A stretch of 5,465 bases of DNA from Tissierellia bacterium (GTDB lineage Bacteria > Bacillota > Clostridia > Tissierellales > Tepidimicrobiaceae): positions 1 to 5,465 of the forward strand of contig JAAZMG010000092.1 of NCBI GenBank assembly GCA_012798935.1. Direction: 5' to 3'. Below are positions 4,685-5,465 of the stretch, one piece after another. Position 1 is the first letter of the stretch; each line of letters begins with the position of its first letter. The position numbers and the translations under genes were made by a program. The notes beneath the pieces are model-generated. The model made no database searches. It saw only the letters and a program-made list of their open reading frames with translations, and was not told the DNA's origin.

Positions 4685-5465
4685 ATGAAACCAAAAAATA
4701 AAAATACTGAAAAAATTGAGGATGATAAAGCAATAGCAATAAAAAAATTAATTACTAAAGGTAAAGAAGAAGAAATCCTTACTTACAAGGATATAACAGA
4801 TCATCTAGAAAAAATAGATTTAGATCCAGAGGAGATAGAAGAAATATATCAAGATTTAGAAAATATGGATATTGACATAGTAGAAGATGTAGAAGATATA
4901 GAAGATGATGTAGACGATAAAGAAGATACTACAACTATGTCCAAAAACATAGTTGTAGACGATCCTGTTCGAATGTATTTAAAGGAAATAGGAAAAGTTG
5001 ACCTTCTTACAAGAGAAGAAGAAGTAATATTAGCAAAACGAGTAGAAGCAGGAGAAGAACTTGCAAAAAAGGAACTTGCAGAAGCAAATCTAAGATTAGT
5101 TGTTAGCATTGCCAAGAAACATATAGGGAGAGGCATGTCTTTTTTAGATTTAATTCAAGAGGGAAATTTAGGTCTCATGAAAGCAGTAGAAAAATTTGAT
5201 TATACCAAAGGTTATAAATTTAGCACCTATGCTACTTGGTGGATACGTCAATCCATAACAAGAGCCATAGCTGATCAAGGAAGAACTATAAGGATACCTG
5301 TTCATATGATTGAAAATATAAATAAACTTGTTAGAATACAAAGACAACTTGTACAAGAATTAGGTAGGGAACCATATCCTGAAGAAATAGCAGAACATAT
5401 GAATATGGAAGTAGATAAGGTTAGGGACATAATGAAAATAGCTCAAAGGCCTATTTCATTAGAAA
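4685..5465 (+). CDS. rpoD: primary RNA polymerase sigma factor SigA/RpoD (3' end outside window)
   Basis: This is the housekeeping sigma-70 factor, which binds core RNA polymerase and directs it to -35/-10 promoters. The window holds the first 260 codons. Region 1.1 (about residues 12-60, AIKKLITKGKEEEILTYKDI) identifies a primary factor, since alternative sigmas lack it. An acidic linker follows (66-81, repeats of Val/Ile-Glu-Asp). Region 1.2 starts near residue 93 (DPVRMYLKEIG). Region 2 runs from about 131 to 201, with NLRLVVSIAKKH from 135, the core-binding DLIQEGNLGLMKAVEKFDY, and the -10 recognition and melting block FSTYATWWIRQSITRAIADQ with Trp185 and Trp186. Region 3 (IRIPVHMIENINKL, then ELGREPYPEEIAEHM) continues to the edge. 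Region 4 is outside the window. The gene lies 233 bases after the GerM-like gene, and the dnaG gene common at this place is absent. Confidence 0.96.
   Translation, partial: MKPKNKNTEKIEDDKAIAIKKLITKGKEEEILTYKDITDHLEKIDLDPEEIEEIYQDLENMDIDIVEDVEDIEDDVDDKEDTTTMSKNIVVDDPVRMYLKEIGKVDLLTREEEVILAKRVEAGEELAKKELAEANLRLVVSIAKKHIGRGMSFLDLIQEGNLGLMKAVEKFDYTKGYKFSTYATWWIRQSITRAIADQGRTIRIPVHMIENINKLVRIQRQLVQELGREPYPEEIAEHMNMEVDKVRDIMKIAQRPISLE
4880..4927 (+). repeat. short in-frame acidic codon repeats in rpoD
   Basis: Nine-base units of the form GTA GAA GAT recur (4880, 4889, and as ATA GAA GAT at 4898), followed by degenerate versions to 4927. They encode residues 66-81, the acidic spacer between regions 1.1 and 1.2. 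Spacers at this position vary in length and sequence among RpoD proteins, and such repeats are an easy way for the length to drift. Confidence 0.6.
4929..4958 (+). repeat. perfect 12-bp inverted repeat inside rpoD
   Basis: CTACAACTATGT (4929-4940) and ACATAGTTGTAG (4947-4958) are exact reverse complements around the loop CCAAAA. The element sits in frame in the stretch encoding TTTMSKNIVVD, between the acidic linker and region 1.2. No T run follows, so it is not a normal terminator. Confidence 0.85.

Noticed and set aside
4849..5356. Two minus-strand frames of 95 and 62 residues; the first is serine-rich
   Set aside because: Both are shadows of rpoD. The serine-rich one is the complement of the acidic GAA/GAT-rich linker and helices.
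1..5465. CRISPR array, tRNA or rRNA genes, or a new defence-type gene cluster
   Set aside because: No regularly spaced repeats, no tRNA-like cloverleaf and no rRNA sequence were noticed, and the genes present are separate housekeeping, lipoprotein and transposon genes.

Overview
The window is strongly AT-rich and reads like a chromosome segment of a low-GC, spore-forming, Gram-positive anaerobe (Clostridia or Tissierellia type). Four things point there: purine-rich Shine-Dalgarno sequences (AAAGGAG, GGGGAGG, AAAGGGG), sigma-A-like promoters, a GerM-domain lipoprotein of the kind found in endospore formers, and a SigA/RpoD protein of typical Firmicutes sequence. The species cannot be fixed from the sequence alone.

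Layout. Positions 1-1284 (minus) carry a nearly complete tnpB of the IS200/IS605 superfamily, whose 3' end runs off the window. It has its own promoter and ribosome binding site, and no tnpA is visible beside it. Positions 1285-1601 hold no convincing gene. They contain the tnpB promoter, a 46-nt imperfect palindrome overlapping a possible gene scrap, and a strong 16-bp hairpin flanked by A and T runs that can terminate transcription from both sides. Positions 1602-2777 (minus) encode a 391-residue lipoprotein of unknown function. Positions 2888-3574 (minus) encode a clostridial-type PurC (SAICAR synthetase). Positions 3575-3830 are a divergent promoter region. Positions 3831-4451 (plus) encode a GerM-domain lipoprotein ending in a strong hairpin. 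From 4685 to the window end (plus) is the first part of rpoD/sigA, covering regions 1.1 to 3.

How the genes relate. There is no obvious single pathway. The genes are mostly separate transcription units: each complete host gene has a plausible promoter, and two hairpin terminators separate tnpB from the lipoprotein gene and gerM from rpoD. Two contexts are unusual for this kind of genome: purC stands without other pur genes, and rpoD is preceded by a GerM-like gene where dnaG is the common neighbour.

No convincing new multi-gene system is visible. The best leads are: the TnpB variant, which lacks the usual RuvC-II glutamate position and zinc-ribbon cysteines but keeps candidate replacement glutamates; a perfect 12-bp inverted repeat with a 6-nt loop inside the rpoD coding region; and the palindrome with possible gene remnant upstream of tnpB.
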